Below, piece by piece: positions 32,825 through 41,702 of a stretch of 64,000 bases of DNA (positions are counted from its first letter, which is position 1; each line of letters starts with the position of its first letter). Source of the stretch: CAXBBB01 sp963793245 (GTDB lineage: Bacteria > Bacteroidota > Rhodothermia > Rhodothermales > BA12); assembly GCA_963793245.1 (NCBI GenBank), contig CAWBZG010000005.1, forward strand, positions 496,001-560,000, in the 5' to 3' direction. Under the pieces are notes generated by a model. That model saw only the letters and a program-made list of their open reading frames with translations. It was not told where the DNA came from and searched no databases. The position numbers and the translations under genes were made by a program.

Positions 32825-34267
32825 ATGCAGCCTCTTCTCGACCTCGACCTCTTAGACGACATCGACGCGCCCAAGTTGAGCGCGACCGAGACGACTGGCA
32901 CGCGTAGCGTTTATATCGAGACGTACGGTTGCCAGATGAACGTCGCCGATAGCGAGGTCGTCGCTTCGGTTCTGACGGAGAACGGCTGGGGCCTGACGCG
33001 CGACGCCGATAGCGCCGACGTGGTGCTGCTCAACACGTGCGCCATTCGCGAAGGCGCCGAGCAGAAGGTGCGGCGGAGATTGGCCGACTTTCGCGCCGAC
33101 AAGGTCAAGCGTGGACGCGATCTACAGTTGGGTGTGCTGGGCTGCATGGCGGAGCGATTGCGCGCCAAACTGCTCGACGAGGAGAAGCTGGTCGACTTGG
33201 TCGTTGGGCCGGACGCCTACCGCGATTTGCCGCGGTTGCTCGACTCGCACGACGAGACCGGGCAGGCGGCCGTCAACGTGCAGCTCGAGCAAGGAGGAGA
33301 CGTACGCCGATTTGGCACCGATCCGCTACGACACCAACGGCGTCAGCGCGTTCGTGTCGATCATGCGCGGGTGCGACAACATGTGCGCGTTCTGCGTCGT
33401 CCCGTTCACGCGCGGGCGCGAGCGGAGCCGTCCGAGCGTGTCGATTCTGGACGAGGTGAAGGCATTGGTCGACGGCGGCTACAAGGAAGTGACCGTATTG
33501 GGGCAGAACGTCAACAGCTATCGCAGCGAGGAGAACGGCGGACAGGTCGACTTCGCCTACTCTGCTCTACCGCATCAGCCTACTCTCGGACGATCTGCGC
33601 ATCCGCTACTCGACGAGCCATCCCAAAGACTGCTCGACCGACCTGCTCCACGTCCACGCCGAACGCGCCGGACGTGTGCAACTTCATCCACTTGCCCGTC
33701 CAGCACGGATCGACCGAGACGCTCAAGCGGATGCGCCGGACGTATAGTCGGGAGCAGTACCTGCGCCTGATCGAGCAGGCCCGCGCTATCGTGCCGGACA
33801 TCGCGTTTTCGACCGACTTGATCGCCGGGTTCTGCGGCGAGACGGACGAAGAGCACGCCCAGACGCTGTCGCTGATGGAAGGGGTGCGCTACGATCACGC
33901 GTTCATGTTCGCCTATAGCGAGCGGCCCGGCACCTATGCGGCGCGCAAGTTCGAGGACGACGTACCCGAGGCGGTCAAGAAAGAGCGGTTGAGCCAGATC
34001 ATCCGCCTGCAAAACCAGCACAGCCTGGAGTCGAACAAGCGCGACATCGGCACGATCCAGACCGTTTTGGCCGAAGGCGCGAGCAAGCGCTCGGATGCGC
34101 AACTGATGGGCCGTACCGATGCCAACCGCGTCGTCGTGTTCGACCGCGACCACTACGCGCCCGGCGACTACGTGGCCGTCAGGATCGACAGCGCGTCGTC
34201 GGCTACGCTCAAAGGCGTAGCGCTGGGCAAGACCACGATGATCGGCGAGGGCGTCATGCTCGGGTAA
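32825..34267 (+). CDS. miaB: tRNA-2-methylthio-N6-dimethylallyladenosine synthase MiaB, with three frame breaks
   Basis: Radical-SAM methylthiotransferase acting on A37 of tRNAs. The N-terminal UPF0004 domain (VYIETYGCQMNVADSE, LNTCAIREGAEQK, VLGCMAERL) has its three cysteines. The radical-SAM CxxxCxxC motif (IMRGCDNMCAFCVVPFTRGRERS) and the TRAM domain (MGRTDANRVVVFDRDHYAPGDYVAVRI) are also present. The coding sequence changes frame near 33287, 33561 and 33667. In each case one extra base (CTC-G-AGC, TAC-T-CTG, CGC-G-CCG) explains it, and the three together return to the original frame. Correcting them gives a complete MiaB. The start at 32825 is chosen over 32786. Confidence 0.9.
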   Translation: MQPLLDLDLLDDIDAPKLSATETTGTRSVYIETYGCQMNVADSEVVASVLTENGWGLTRDADSADVVLLNTCAIREGAEQKVRRRLADFRADKVKRGRDLQLGVLGCMAERLRAKLLDEEKLVDLVVGPDAYRDLPRLLDSHDETGQAAVNVQLEQGGDVRRFGTDPLRHQRRQRVRVDHARVRQHVRVLRRPVHARARAEPSERVDSGRGEGIGRRRLQGSDRIGAERQQLSQRGERRTGRLRLLCSTASAYSRTICASATRRAIPKTARPTCSTSTPNAPDVCNFIHLPVQHGSTETLKRMRRTYSREQYLRLIEQARAIVPDIAFSTDLIAGFCGETDEEHAQTLSLMEGVRYDHAFMFAYSERPGTYAARKFEDDVPEAVKKERLSQIIRLQNQHSLESNKRDIGTIQTVLAEGASKRSDAQLMGRTDANRVVVFDRDHYAPGDYVAVRIDSASSATLKGVALGKTTMIGEGVMLG

Positions 34268-34301
34268 CGTGGTAAATCGGACGCGAGCGTACCTTTATCC
34301 A

Positions 34302-34337
34302 CAGACCTCATGACCGATAACGCCGTCATGAGGTCTG
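34302..34337 (+). promoter_or_regulatory. Perfect 13-bp stem-loop in the leader of the histidine kinase gene
   Basis: CAGACCTCATGAC (34302-34314) pairs perfectly with GTCATGAGGTCTG (34325-34337) across a 10-base loop. A TACCTTTA box at 34290-34297 would place transcription start close to the first base of the stem. The hairpin swallows the first possible ATG codons (34310, 34328), which argues for the downstream start at 34379. It may also end miaB transcription, but no T-tract follows. Confidence 0.55.
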
Positions 34338-34378
34338 CACCGCTCCTCTCTCCACCACGCCTCTTCTCATCGCCCGCG

Positions 34379-36238
34379 ATGAACCTGATCGTCTACGCGC
34401 TCTTGGCACAGGGCGGCATCCTGATGCTCGGCATCGTGATGTGGCTGGCCCTCGTGCGGCGCGAAGTCACCGGCGCGCGTGAACTGGCGCTGCTGTCGCT
34501 GGCGTGCATGGGCTGGGTTGCTGCCGACATGCTGGGCGTCTTCGTATCGGACGCTGAGACCGTGCGGGTTCTGTCGGTCGCGAGCTACCCGTTTATCGCC
34601 TTTACACCCGTCGCGTGGCTGGCTTTTGCGCTGACGTACACGGGGCGAGGTGCCCAAACGTCGTCGTGGTGGTTCCGCTCACTGGTCGGGCTGGCCGTCC
34701 TCACGACACTCGTCGCCTTTACGAGCCATCTGCATAACCTGCTCTACCTGACGGATACCGTGGTGAAAATCGCCGAGTGGACGGGAGGGCGACCGGCGTA
34801 CGCTGTTCGTCCGACGTATGGGCCGTGGTTCTGGGTGAACGGTGCGGCGAGTTGGTGGGCGACGGCGGCGGGAAGCGTCCTCGTCGTGAGCGAGCATATG
34901 CATGCGATGCAATCGCAAAAGCGGATTTCCCGCTGGATCGCTCTGAGTGCGCTGCTTCCGCTGGGCGTGAACTTCGTCTACGTGCTGCGGCTCGTGCCGA
35001 TGATCAAAGACCTGACGCCCATCAGCCTGGGCATCACGATCTCGGTCATGTCGATCATGCTGTTCCGCTATCGGCTGTCAGACGTGCGCCCGTTTCGCCG
35101 GTCGGCCCTTGTCGACGCGCTGCAAGAGGCGGTCTTGGTACTCGACGAGCGAGGTAGGGTGACCGACTTCAACCCGGCGATGCGCCACATCCTTCACCTC
35201 GACGAAACGGACCTCGCACGTCCGCTGATCGACCGCGCCTCGCGCGACGGACTGCGCTTGCCGGACGAACTGATCGCGGCACGCCAGGCCGACGACGAGG
35301 CACCCCCTGGCGCTTCCGCTATGCCACCGACGGTAGAGTTGAATACCGACGACGGGGTGCGCTGCTTCGAGTACCGATCGGCGCCACTGCACGACCCGAG
35401 CCGGCAGGGTGTGGCCGTCGGGCGCGTGATCTTACTCCTCGACGTGACCGAGCGCGAGCAGCAGCGCGACGCACGTGAGCAGGCCGAGGAAGCCTTGCGC
35501 CAAGCCAACGCCGAGTTGCTCTCACGCAACGACAGCCTGGATCAGTTCGCACACACCGTCGCGCACGACTTGAAGAGTCCGGCCAACACGCTGCGCAACT
35601 ACGTCCACCTGCTGCGCGAGGACGAAGACATGCCCGACTCGATGCGGCTCGAAAGCCTGAACGCCATCGACGCCGTCAGCGCCAAATTGATGTCGATCGT
35701 TGACGAGATGTTGCTGCTGGCCGGAGCGCGCCGCCAGCCCGTCGTACCCTTGCCCATCGCGATGGAGCGCGTCGTCGACGAAGCGTTGGAGCGACTCGAA
35801 CCGATCATCGCCGAGCGCGGCGCTTACGTCAAGGCTACGTCCACTTGGCCGCAGGTGCTGGGGCACGCGCCGTGGGTCGAGGAGGTGTGGGTCAACTACG
35901 TCTCGAACGCGCTCAAATACGGTGGATCGCCACCACGCGTCGTCCTGGGCGCCGACACCAGTGCGAATGGGCACGCTCGGTTCTGGGTGCAGGACAACGG
36001 AGCGGGGATCGACCATGCGGACCGCGACCGGCTGTTCGTCCCGTTTGCTCGCCTGCATGCGGGCGGCATCGAAGGGCATGGATTGGGACTCGCCATCGTC
36101 CGTCAGATCGTCGAGCGGTTGGGCGGAACGTGCGGAATCGAAGACAGCCCGCTGGGTGGGACGACGTTCTACTTCACGCTGCCCGCGGTGGAAATGATCG
36201 AACTCAATGAGGCGCCGCCCGTCAGACTCACACACTGA
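34379..36238 (+). CDS. 7TM-PAS sensor histidine kinase
   Basis: Membrane sensor kinase of about 619 aa. The N-terminal ~220 residues form seven TM helices of the 7TM histidine-kinase-associated type. A PAS domain follows (ALVDALQEAVLVLDERGRVTDFNPAMRHIL), then a short coiled coil (EQQRDAREQAEEALRQANAELLSR). The HisKA H-box is QFAHTVAHDLKSPANTLR, and the HATPase_c domain has N-box NYVSNALKYG, G1 DNGAGI and G2 GHGLGLAIV. All catalytic motifs are intact. No response regulator is adjacent, so it is an orphan here. The signal is unknown. Confidence 0.9.
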   Translation: MNLIVYALLAQGGILMLGIVMWLALVRREVTGARELALLSLACMGWVAADMLGVFVSDAETVRVLSVASYPFIAFTPVAWLAFALTYTGRGAQTSSWWFRSLVGLAVLTTLVAFTSHLHNLLYLTDTVVKIAEWTGGRPAYAVRPTYGPWFWVNGAASWWATAAGSVLVVSEHMHAMQSQKRISRWIALSALLPLGVNFVYVLRLVPMIKDLTPISLGITISVMSIMLFRYRLSDVRPFRRSALVDALQEAVLVLDERGRVTDFNPAMRHILHLDETDLARPLIDRASRDGLRLPDELIAARQADDEAPPGASAMPPTVELNTDDGVRCFEYRSAPLHDPSRQGVAVGRVILLLDVTEREQQRDAREQAEEALRQANAELLSRNDSLDQFAHTVAHDLKSPANTLRNYVHLLREDEDMPDSMRLESLNAIDAVSAKLMSIVDEMLLLAGARRQPVVPLPIAMERVVDEALERLEPIIAERGAYVKATSTWPQVLGHAPWVEEVWVNYVSNALKYGGSPPRVVLGADTSANGHARFWVQDNGAGIDHADRDRLFVPFARLHAGGIEGHGLGLAIVRQIVERLGGTCGIEDSPLGGTTFYFTLPAVEMIELNEAPPVRLTH

Positions 36239-36279
36239 CCGCGAGGGGTGAGTTCTGACGGGCGCACTTTAGAGGACAG

Positions 36280-37308
36280 CTACCGCGCAATCAGTTCGAC
36301 GTGATCGGTGTGACGCAGTAGATCCCAGTCGATGCCTTCGGCAGACATCAGCGCGTGCCAGCGGCGGCGCGGCTCGGCGTGACGGGCAACGGTGGCGAGA
36401 AACACATCGCGTCGAGCGACAGGGAGTCCAGCGTGTTCGAGCGCCATCAGGTTGGGAGGCGGCGGCACGTCGCAGTTGCTACCGTCGGTTTCGGCGAGTT
36501 CCAGCAGCTTCATCTGGACGCCTGCCAGCGCGCGCCGCACGTGCCGCACCGTTCCGCTGTCGATGCTGCCCTCGGCCAGTCCGCATTCGGCGAGCAAAAG
36601 CGTTTCGTAGAGCCGCGTTAGCCCCATCACGACGTGCGCCAAGTGGCTCTGGTTGCGAAAGTCCCACAAAACAGGATAGAGACGCAGGCCGTGCTCCAGT
36701 TGGATGATCTTATCGCCGATGCTTTCGCAATACGTTTGCAGCGACGCCACCGACGTTCCGTTCCATGCTTCGATCACGGCGGACTCGGGCGAGGGCAGCG
36801 TGCGGTGCAGGTTGAGTGCCAGATTCCACTTGAACATCGCCGACTGGACGAGCGGTACGAGGAACGAGATGCTGAACGTGACGAGGAAAAAGCCCAGCGT
36901 TGCCGCGAGCGCCGTCATCACCTGCCAGAAGGGACCACCCGGCTCCAGCCCACCGATTCCGAGCGTCGAGAACACGAACCCGGCGAAGTAGATGCGGTCC
37001 CACATCCCGGCAGGATCGCCCGACCCCGAGTGGACCACGGCGGTTTCGGCGCCCATAAACACCAACGTCCAGCCGATCCACGTCCAGCCGATCCAGCCGC
37101 CGACCATCGCCATCGTGACGACCACACCCAGTTTGCCCTTGAGCGAGGGTACGGCCATCCGGTGCAGCTTGGACAGAACGGTGCGCATCCCCCGAGCGAA
37201 CCATCTGGTCAGCGGAGCGAATCCCGACTGCGTCGTCGTGCCGAAGACTTCGAGCGACACGACGATCACGACGCCGATTCCCAGCACGGTCCAGAGCCAG
37301 TGATACAT
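36280..37308 (-). CDS. Potassium-channel-like membrane protein with unusual filter
   Basis: A 342-aa product. One N-terminal TM helix (HWLWTVLGIGVVIVVSL), then a two-TM pore-like module: helix VVVTMAMVGGWIGWTWIGWTLVFMG, a pore-loop-like segment FAGFVFSTLGIGGLEPGG, and helix VMTALAATLGFFLVTFSISFLVPL. The loop resembles the K+ channel filter (TVGYGD) but reads TLGIGG and lacks the acidic exit residue. A ~180-residue cytosolic helical domain follows. It is best called an ion-channel-like (Ion_trans_2) protein; selectivity is not predictable. The ATG at 37308 is chosen. Confidence 0.75.
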   Translation of the reverse strand: MYHWLWTVLGIGVVIVVSLEVFGTTTQSGFAPLTRWFARGMRTVLSKLHRMAVPSLKGKLGVVVTMAMVGGWIGWTWIGWTLVFMGAETAVVHSGSGDPAGMWDRIYFAGFVFSTLGIGGLEPGGPFWQVMTALAATLGFFLVTFSISFLVPLVQSAMFKWNLALNLHRTLPSPESAVIEAWNGTSVASLQTYCESIGDKIIQLEHGLRLYPVLWDFRNQSHLAHVVMGLTRLYETLLLAECGLAEGSIDSGTVRHVRRALAGVQMKLLELAETDGSNCDVPPPPNLMALEHAGLPVARRDVFLATVARHAEPRRRWHALMSAEGIDWDLLRHTDHVELIAR

Positions 37309-37359
37309 AAAAAGTCGACGTGTGGGCGAGAGTGCTCGTCCTATCACCCATCACTCACC

Positions 37360-38496
37360 TCAGCAGTGCCCACCATCATCGGTTAGTACGAGACCGTCGT
37401 ATCCCGGTGCGATGCCGGGCGGCGTGAGATCAGCAATCTCGGCGTGGCTGGCGTTGTGACTGATGTGCGTGAACGTAGTCTGCCGCGCCCCGATGCGCCG
37501 CGCTGCTGCAATGGCCTGCTCAAACGTGAAGTGCGTCCGATGCGGCTCGGCTCGCAGTGCGCTGATGACCAGCGTGTCGACGCCTGCGACCAAGTCGTAC
37601 GACGTGTCGGGAATGCGGCTCACATCGGTCAGATAGGCAGTCGCGCCGATGCGGAAGCCGAGCAACGGCAGTTCGCCATGGAAGGCGGGAATGGGGACGA
37701 CGCGCACACTCGCGCCGGATTGGTACCGACTAGGGACGACGAACGGCTGCTCATCGACTTCGTGCAGGTCGAGGCGTGGAGCGCCGGGATACCGCTCCGC
37801 TCCCTCTACGAAAGCGTAGGGATAGGTGCTTCTGAGCACCTGGGCAGATGTGGGCGAGACGTAGAGCGGAATCGGCGTCCGGTTGTCGAACAGGAATGGG
37901 CGCAGATCGTCCAGCCCGCCGACGTGGTCGTAGTGGTGGTGCGTGATCAGGACCGCGTCCAGCCGGTCCATACCGATGCGCAGTGCTTGCCTCCGCAGGT
38001 CCGGCCCAGCGTCGATCAGGATGCGCAGCGGTTCGGCAGCCTTATCGGTCTCGACCGTCAGCAGCGCGCTGGTGCGCAAGCGATCGTCGTGCGGATCATC
38101 GGACGTACAGACGGCGCAGCGGCAGCCGACGACAGGGACGCCGGTCGACGTGCCGGTGCCCAACAGCGTCGTCGTGACACGGAGCGCGCTGGATGATTCG
38201 CCGCTCACGACGTAGGCTGGGTTCGGGCGGACAGCGCGTCGATTCGATCCCACTCGCATCGTCAGCGCCTTACGCGTCGTCGGGCGGAGGTACACGTCGT
38301 CGAGGTCGAACGCGCGCAGGCTCGCGGCAAGAACGGCTAGGTTGACTTCGGGCGGATGCATCCGGTTGAGCACGATGCTGCTCTCACCTGCGACTCGGCA
38401 CGCGCCGCCTCTGAAGCGCCCCCGCTCGGTCCGCACGCGCAGTCCGAAGTGCTCGGCCACCTGCGAGAGTTCGGCGATGATGTCGGTCGTTTTCAT
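37360..38496 (-). CDS. PhnP-like MBL-fold hydrolase with extra N-terminal domain
   Basis: A 378-aa protein. The C-terminal ~270 residues are a PhnP/RNase Z-like metallo-beta-lactamase: LLGTGTSTGVPVVGCRCAVCTSDDPHDDRLRTSALL (with the CxC...C zinc-knuckle cysteines), THHHYDHVGGLDDLRPF (HxHxDH-type), FHGELPLLGFRIGATAYLTDVSRIP and THISHNASHAEI. The first ~80 residues (DIIAELSQVAEHFGLRVRTERGRFRGGACRV...FDLDDVYLRPTTRKAL) look like a separate small domain joined by a Ser/Arg-rich linker, so this is a fusion or two genes merged by an indel. The exact substrate (cyclic phosphate or RNA) is unknown. Confidence 0.83.
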   Translation of the reverse strand: MKTTDIIAELSQVAEHFGLRVRTERGRFRGGACRVAGESSIVLNRMHPPEVNLAVLAASLRAFDLDDVYLRPTTRKALTMRVGSNRRAVRPNPAYVVSGESSSALRVTTTLLGTGTSTGVPVVGCRCAVCTSDDPHDDRLRTSALLTVETDKAAEPLRILIDAGPDLRRQALRIGMDRLDAVLITHHHYDHVGGLDDLRPFLFDNRTPIPLYVSPTSAQVLRSTYPYAFVEGAERYPGAPRLDLHEVDEQPFVVPSRYQSGASVRVVPIPAFHGELPLLGFRIGATAYLTDVSRIPDTSYDLVAGVDTLVISALRAEPHRTHFTFEQAIAAARRIGARQTTFTHISHNASHAEIADLTPPGIAPGYDGLVLTDDGGHC

Positions 38497-38635
38497 GGGA
38501 CGTGTAACGCGCGAGCGGTGGGAAAGCGCCCGCGTTTTACGCTCGTCGCCGAGTAGAAGAGGACTTCTCAACCGTCATTCCTGCGCAGGTAGGAATCCAC
38601 AACCGCCTGCCAAACCAGAACGTGCTTTGCTATCT

Positions 38636-38903
38636 GCCTCCGCTGCGCGGGGCCTTCTTTCGCCTTGATGCCCTTCGACTTCGCTCAGGACAGGCGCCAG
38701 GAAGCAAAAATCAAGGCTTGTGTCGCATCGGCGGACGCTGCGCTCCGATCGCTGAACCCGTTCAACTCGCTCGCAAACTCGCTCCCTTCGGCTTCGCTCA
38801 GGGCAGGCGCCCACGAACGGCTTCTGGAGGCTCTCTCCGCTCCGCGTCTTTGTCGCCGACCCGTCTCAGGCCGACGATCTCCTTTCCACTCAGAAACCAT
38901 CTC
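38636..38903 (-). repeat. Dispersed ~240-bp repeat, copy A
   Basis: Read on the minus strand this segment aligns along nearly its whole length with 58173-58417 on the plus strand. Shared islands include AAAGACGC-GAG-GGAGAGAGC, CGCGTCCGCCG or GCGTCCGCCG, AGCCTTGAT, GCCTGTCCT-AGCGAAGTC, GAAGGG-ATCAAG and GAAGGCCC-GCGCAGCG. It fills the non-coding space between the MBL gene and the GS-fold gene, and also contains a second CTTCGGCTTCGCTCAGGGCA-type motif (38782-38811). No protein is encoded in a consistent frame between the copies. Confidence 0.75.
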
Positions 38904-38905
38904 GC

Positions 38906-40204
38906 CTATCGCCCCGACAATCGGCTGCTCCTACGCCACGATCTCAGGTGCGGCACCAGATCGTCGAGGGCCACGTCTTTGATCTTTCCACGCGTCGTGC
39001 GGAAGCGAATGGCATCCCAGCCCAGCGGCTTCACCGGACGCAACTCTTCGCCGCCGACAACCAGCCGGTCGCCACGCAGAGCGTGAACCAAGACTTCCTC
39101 GTAACGCGAACGGCGGATGGTGCGCGGGGCGAACAGGCTCTCCCATTTACACGCGCGCCCGACGTCTTCGTAGGCGGCGGGGCGGTCGTCGAGGTCGAGC
39201 AGAGCAGGCGTTTCGCCGGTCATGATGCCCGTCAGCAGGCGCGTCGTGAACGGCCCGGCGATCTCGCGGATCGGAGTCAGAAAGGCCTCGTACATCTGTC
39301 GCGCGGCCTCGCGCAGGCTCACCGGCTGAGGACCGGACGGCGTCTGAATGCGCCACTTGCGCTCGTTCGGATGCGTGTCGAACGGGTTGCCGTCCGAATA
39401 GGAAGTGGCGTGCGCGAGCCAGCCTTTGCGCGACGTGTGCGGCTTGGGCGTCAACCCGTCGATGATGGGCACGTGGTTGTCGGCGAGGACCGCTTCGGCG
39501 TACGACGGCCAGTTCATGACCGCACGGGCGATGCCGGTGACGAGCGCCGTCGTCGCGATGGAGAGTGCGGGCGAGGGCGAGAAATCGACGGTCAACTCGA
39601 CCCGGTTGCCGCGCGGACGCACGCCGACACCCGTGCTCTTGCGGTTCGACGCGACGAGCATGACCGGAGCCGGAAGGATGTGGACGAGCAGCCACGCCAA
39701 CTCCTCGACCGTGCCAGCGGGAGACTGCTCGAACGATAGGTTGTAGTGCGCCGAGAAGCCGACCAGCTTGGCTTCATTACCCGTCTTGCGCTCCCAATCG
39801 TCTAGCCCGCGGCGCAGATCGGCGATGCCTTCCCAGAGGATGCGACCGGCGCGCTCGGCGCAGCGATATTCGACCTCGACCGGCGGCGTCGCCACTTCGA
39901 TGACGCCGGTGTCGAAGTAGACGGCGGCTCCTCCCGGCAGGTGGTACGATGTCCCCTCACGGTGGACGAGGTCGTCGCCCAGGAACGCGCGTGGATCGCC
40001 GAACACGTCTTCGGGGCGCCGCTTGCGACCGTTTACGACCAACTCAAACTCGGCTTCCAAGCCGATGGCGGCCATGCCCAGCCCGGACAGCGAACGCCGC
40101 GGCTTGCCGACGCCCAACTTACCGACCGCGTCCAGCGGCCCAATCGGGCGGATGTGTTTATCGGTTGGCGTATCGGGCGCCAAGGGTGGAACAGGGATAC
40201 TCAC
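38906..40204 (-). CDS. Glutamate-cysteine ligase/amidoligase-like (GS-fold) protein
   Basis: A 432-aa protein. The motif IGLEAEFEL (Glu50, Glu52) opening a sheet, YFDTGVIEVATPPVEVEY, an HYNLSF (His-x-Asn) strand and RVELTVDFSPS resemble the ATP/metal-binding strands of carboxylate-amine ligases of the glutamine-synthetase fold (GCS2/amidoligase type). These join amino acids or peptides through an acyl-phosphate. No family can be named with certainty. It is the last gene of an operon whose genes overlap: its start overlaps the M15-like gene by 4 bases. Confidence 0.6.
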   Translation of the reverse strand: MSIPVPPLAPDTPTDKHIRPIGPLDAVGKLGVGKPRRSLSGLGMAAIGLEAEFELVVNGRKRRPEDVFGDPRAFLGDDLVHREGTSYHLPGGAAVYFDTGVIEVATPPVEVEYRCAERAGRILWEGIADLRRGLDDWERKTGNEAKLVGFSAHYNLSFEQSPAGTVEELAWLLVHILPAPVMLVASNRKSTGVGVRPRGNRVELTVDFSPSPALSIATTALVTGIARAVMNWPSYAEAVLADNHVPIIDGLTPKPHTSRKGWLAHATSYSDGNPFDTHPNERKWRIQTPSGPQPVSLREAARQMYEAFLTPIREIAGPFTTRLLTGIMTGETPALLDLDDRPAAYEDVGRACKWESLFAPRTIRRSRYEEVLVHALRGDRLVVGGEELRPVKPLGWDAIRFRTTRGKIKDVALDDLVPHLRSWRRSSRLSGR

Positions 40205-40779
40205 AGGTCAGGTACGGCAGCGGACGGTGGGACCAGCGCGAGGCGGCCCAGCGTCAGGTGGAGGTGGTCGTCGTTGGGTGACGGCGGACGGACAGTGATG
40301 CCCGGCAGCGTCTTTTGGATGGCGTCGCGGTAGCGGTTGAGCGTTTCGGACGAGTCGAGAAAGTCGTCGCCGATGCGGTAGAGATCGACGGCTGTGCCCC
40401 AGGCGTGCGCTTCGTTGGGCCGGAAGCCTTGGTGCGCCGGAGAGCGGTAACCGCCGTTCGCCATCACGTGGACGTACGTCTCGACCTTCTGCCGCAGCAG
40501 TGCCAAGTGCGCCGCCATAACGGTAACGGCGAGCGGCACGTAGCGCGGAAACTGCCGCACGCGCGGATGCTCGCGCAGGTCGACGTTCAGAAACTCGTAG
40601 AGTCCGAATCCGGGTGCCAGATCGGTCTTGCGCGCGACTTCCCAGCTGTCGACGCGGTAGAAGTAGCGCGGCAGGCGGGCGCGACTGTTGCCCTCGCCGA
40701 GTAGCGCGCCGGGGCGCAGCAGTTGGTGGAGATCGTCCGGCAGATCCTGCCCGTCGACGATGGGGAGCAGGTTAGACAT
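40201..40779 (-). CDS. Peptidase M15-like (D-Ala-D-Ala carboxypeptidase fold) protein
   Basis: A 192-aa product. NGGYRSPAHQGFRPNEAHAWGTAVDLYRIG carries the S/E-x-H...D zinc pattern of M15 peptidases (His125, Asp132), and DDHLHLTLG (His172/His174) supplies the C-terminal His ligand. No signal peptide is visible, so the substrate is cytoplasmic or the protein is exported differently. It overlaps both neighbours (8 bases with the serine hydrolase, 4 with the GS-fold ligase), indicating tight translational coupling. Confidence 0.7.
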   Translation of the reverse strand: MSNLLPIVDGQDLPDDLHQLLRPGALLGEGNSRARLPRYFYRVDSWEVARKTDLAPGFGLYEFLNVDLREHPRVRQFPRYVPLAVTVMAAHLALLRQKVETYVHVMANGGYRSPAHQGFRPNEAHAWGTAVDLYRIGDDFLDSSETLNRYRDAIQKTLPGITVRPPSPNDDHLHLTLGRLALVPPSAAVPDL

Positions 40780-41605
40780 CGTCGTTCTCGGGCATGGTGA
40801 GCGTCTCGTAGAACGCTTTGGAAACGTCGGCGACCAGATCGGAGCGGCCTTTTACGTCGGGCTTCCACTGCGTCAGAATCGCCAGCGCGTAGGGTTTGCG
40901 GTTGGGCAGGTAGACGAGTCCGCAGTCGTGCTGGACGATCGAGATTTCGCCGGTCTTGTGCGCCACGCGCGCACCTTTGGGCAATCCGGCGGGGATGCCG
41001 CTTTTGAAGGCCTGATCGAAGAGGATGTCGCGCATCTGCTCGCGCATCTTTTCGCTGAACGCGTCGCCTTCGACGAGCAGGCGGAGCAGCATCACCAGCC
41101 CTTCGGCCGTCGTCCGGTTGCTGATGCCTTTCTGATACGCCGCCTCGTCCTCGACCCCGCGCACGACGCTCACGCCGCGCACGTCCCACTTGTCCAGCGC
41201 AGCCGCAATCGCCTCGGGCGTCACCAGGTCGACGAGCAGGTTGGTGGCGAGGTTGCTCGACGTGACGATCATGTGGTAGGCCAGCCGCTCGACAGGCATC
41301 GTCAGCCCCAGCCGCTCGTAGACTTCGCTGTTGGCATCGCGCGACGACGACACGCGGAAGGCCGATCCGTCGGCTTTGCTCAGGAAGCGGTTGCGCACGT
41401 GGAGCGGCTCGCGCAGGTCGAAGCGGCCTTTGGAGGCGGCGTCGAACAGCGCCAGCAGCACGGCGACCTTCATCGTGCTCGCCGGGTGAAACGAGCGCGT
41501 TCCGTTCAGGCTGAGGGCAAGGCCGGTTTCCCAGTCGTAAGCCGCCGCTGCAAGGGCTTCGGCGCCGTGTTTCTGGCGCAGCGCTTCGAGGCGGTGATGG
41601 AGCAT
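40772..41605 (-). CDS. Class A beta-lactamase-like serine hydrolase
   Basis: A 277-aa protein with the full penicillin-recognising motif set: SxxK as STMK (43-46), SxN as SSN (116-118) and KTG (217-219), with overall beta-lactamase class A/PBP4-like length. No signal peptide precedes it (MLHHRLEALRQKHGAEALAAAAYDWETG), which is unusual for a true beta-lactamase and suggests a cytoplasmic serine peptidase or amidase. It is the first gene of the overlapping three-gene operon with the M15-like and GS-fold proteins. Confidence 0.8.
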   Translation of the reverse strand: MLHHRLEALRQKHGAEALAAAAYDWETGLALSLNGTRSFHPASTMKVAVLLALFDAASKGRFDLREPLHVRNRFLSKADGSAFRVSSSRDANSEVYERLGLTMPVERLAYHMIVTSSNLATNLLVDLVTPEAIAAALDKWDVRGVSVVRGVEDEAAYQKGISNRTTAEGLVMLLRLLVEGDAFSEKMREQMRDILFDQAFKSGIPAGLPKGARVAHKTGEISIVQHDCGLVYLPNRKPYALAILTQWKPDVKGRSDLVADVSKAFYETLTMPENDDV

Positions 41606-41702
41606 GAGGGGGTGCTGCTGGGAGTAAAACGCAAAAGTAGCCGGTGTGTGGGGAGACCGAGTGCGCCGCGCGCAACGCTTTGGTTAAGCAACCGACTCTT
41701 CA

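Noticed and set aside
32825..34267. Programmed ribosomal frameshifting in miaB
   Set aside because: Three separate sites without slippery heptamers or a shared stimulator, in a window with the same insertion pattern in many genes; sequence error is simpler.
38620..38982. Short open frames giving peptides such as ACPERSRR or DFAQDR
   Set aside because: These are translations of dispersed palindromic repeats in several frames, not genes.
40772..41605. Antibiotic-resistance beta-lactamase
   Set aside because: No signal peptide, and it is embedded in an operon with a peptidase and a ligase-like gene; a metabolic or cell-wall role is more likely than drug resistance.
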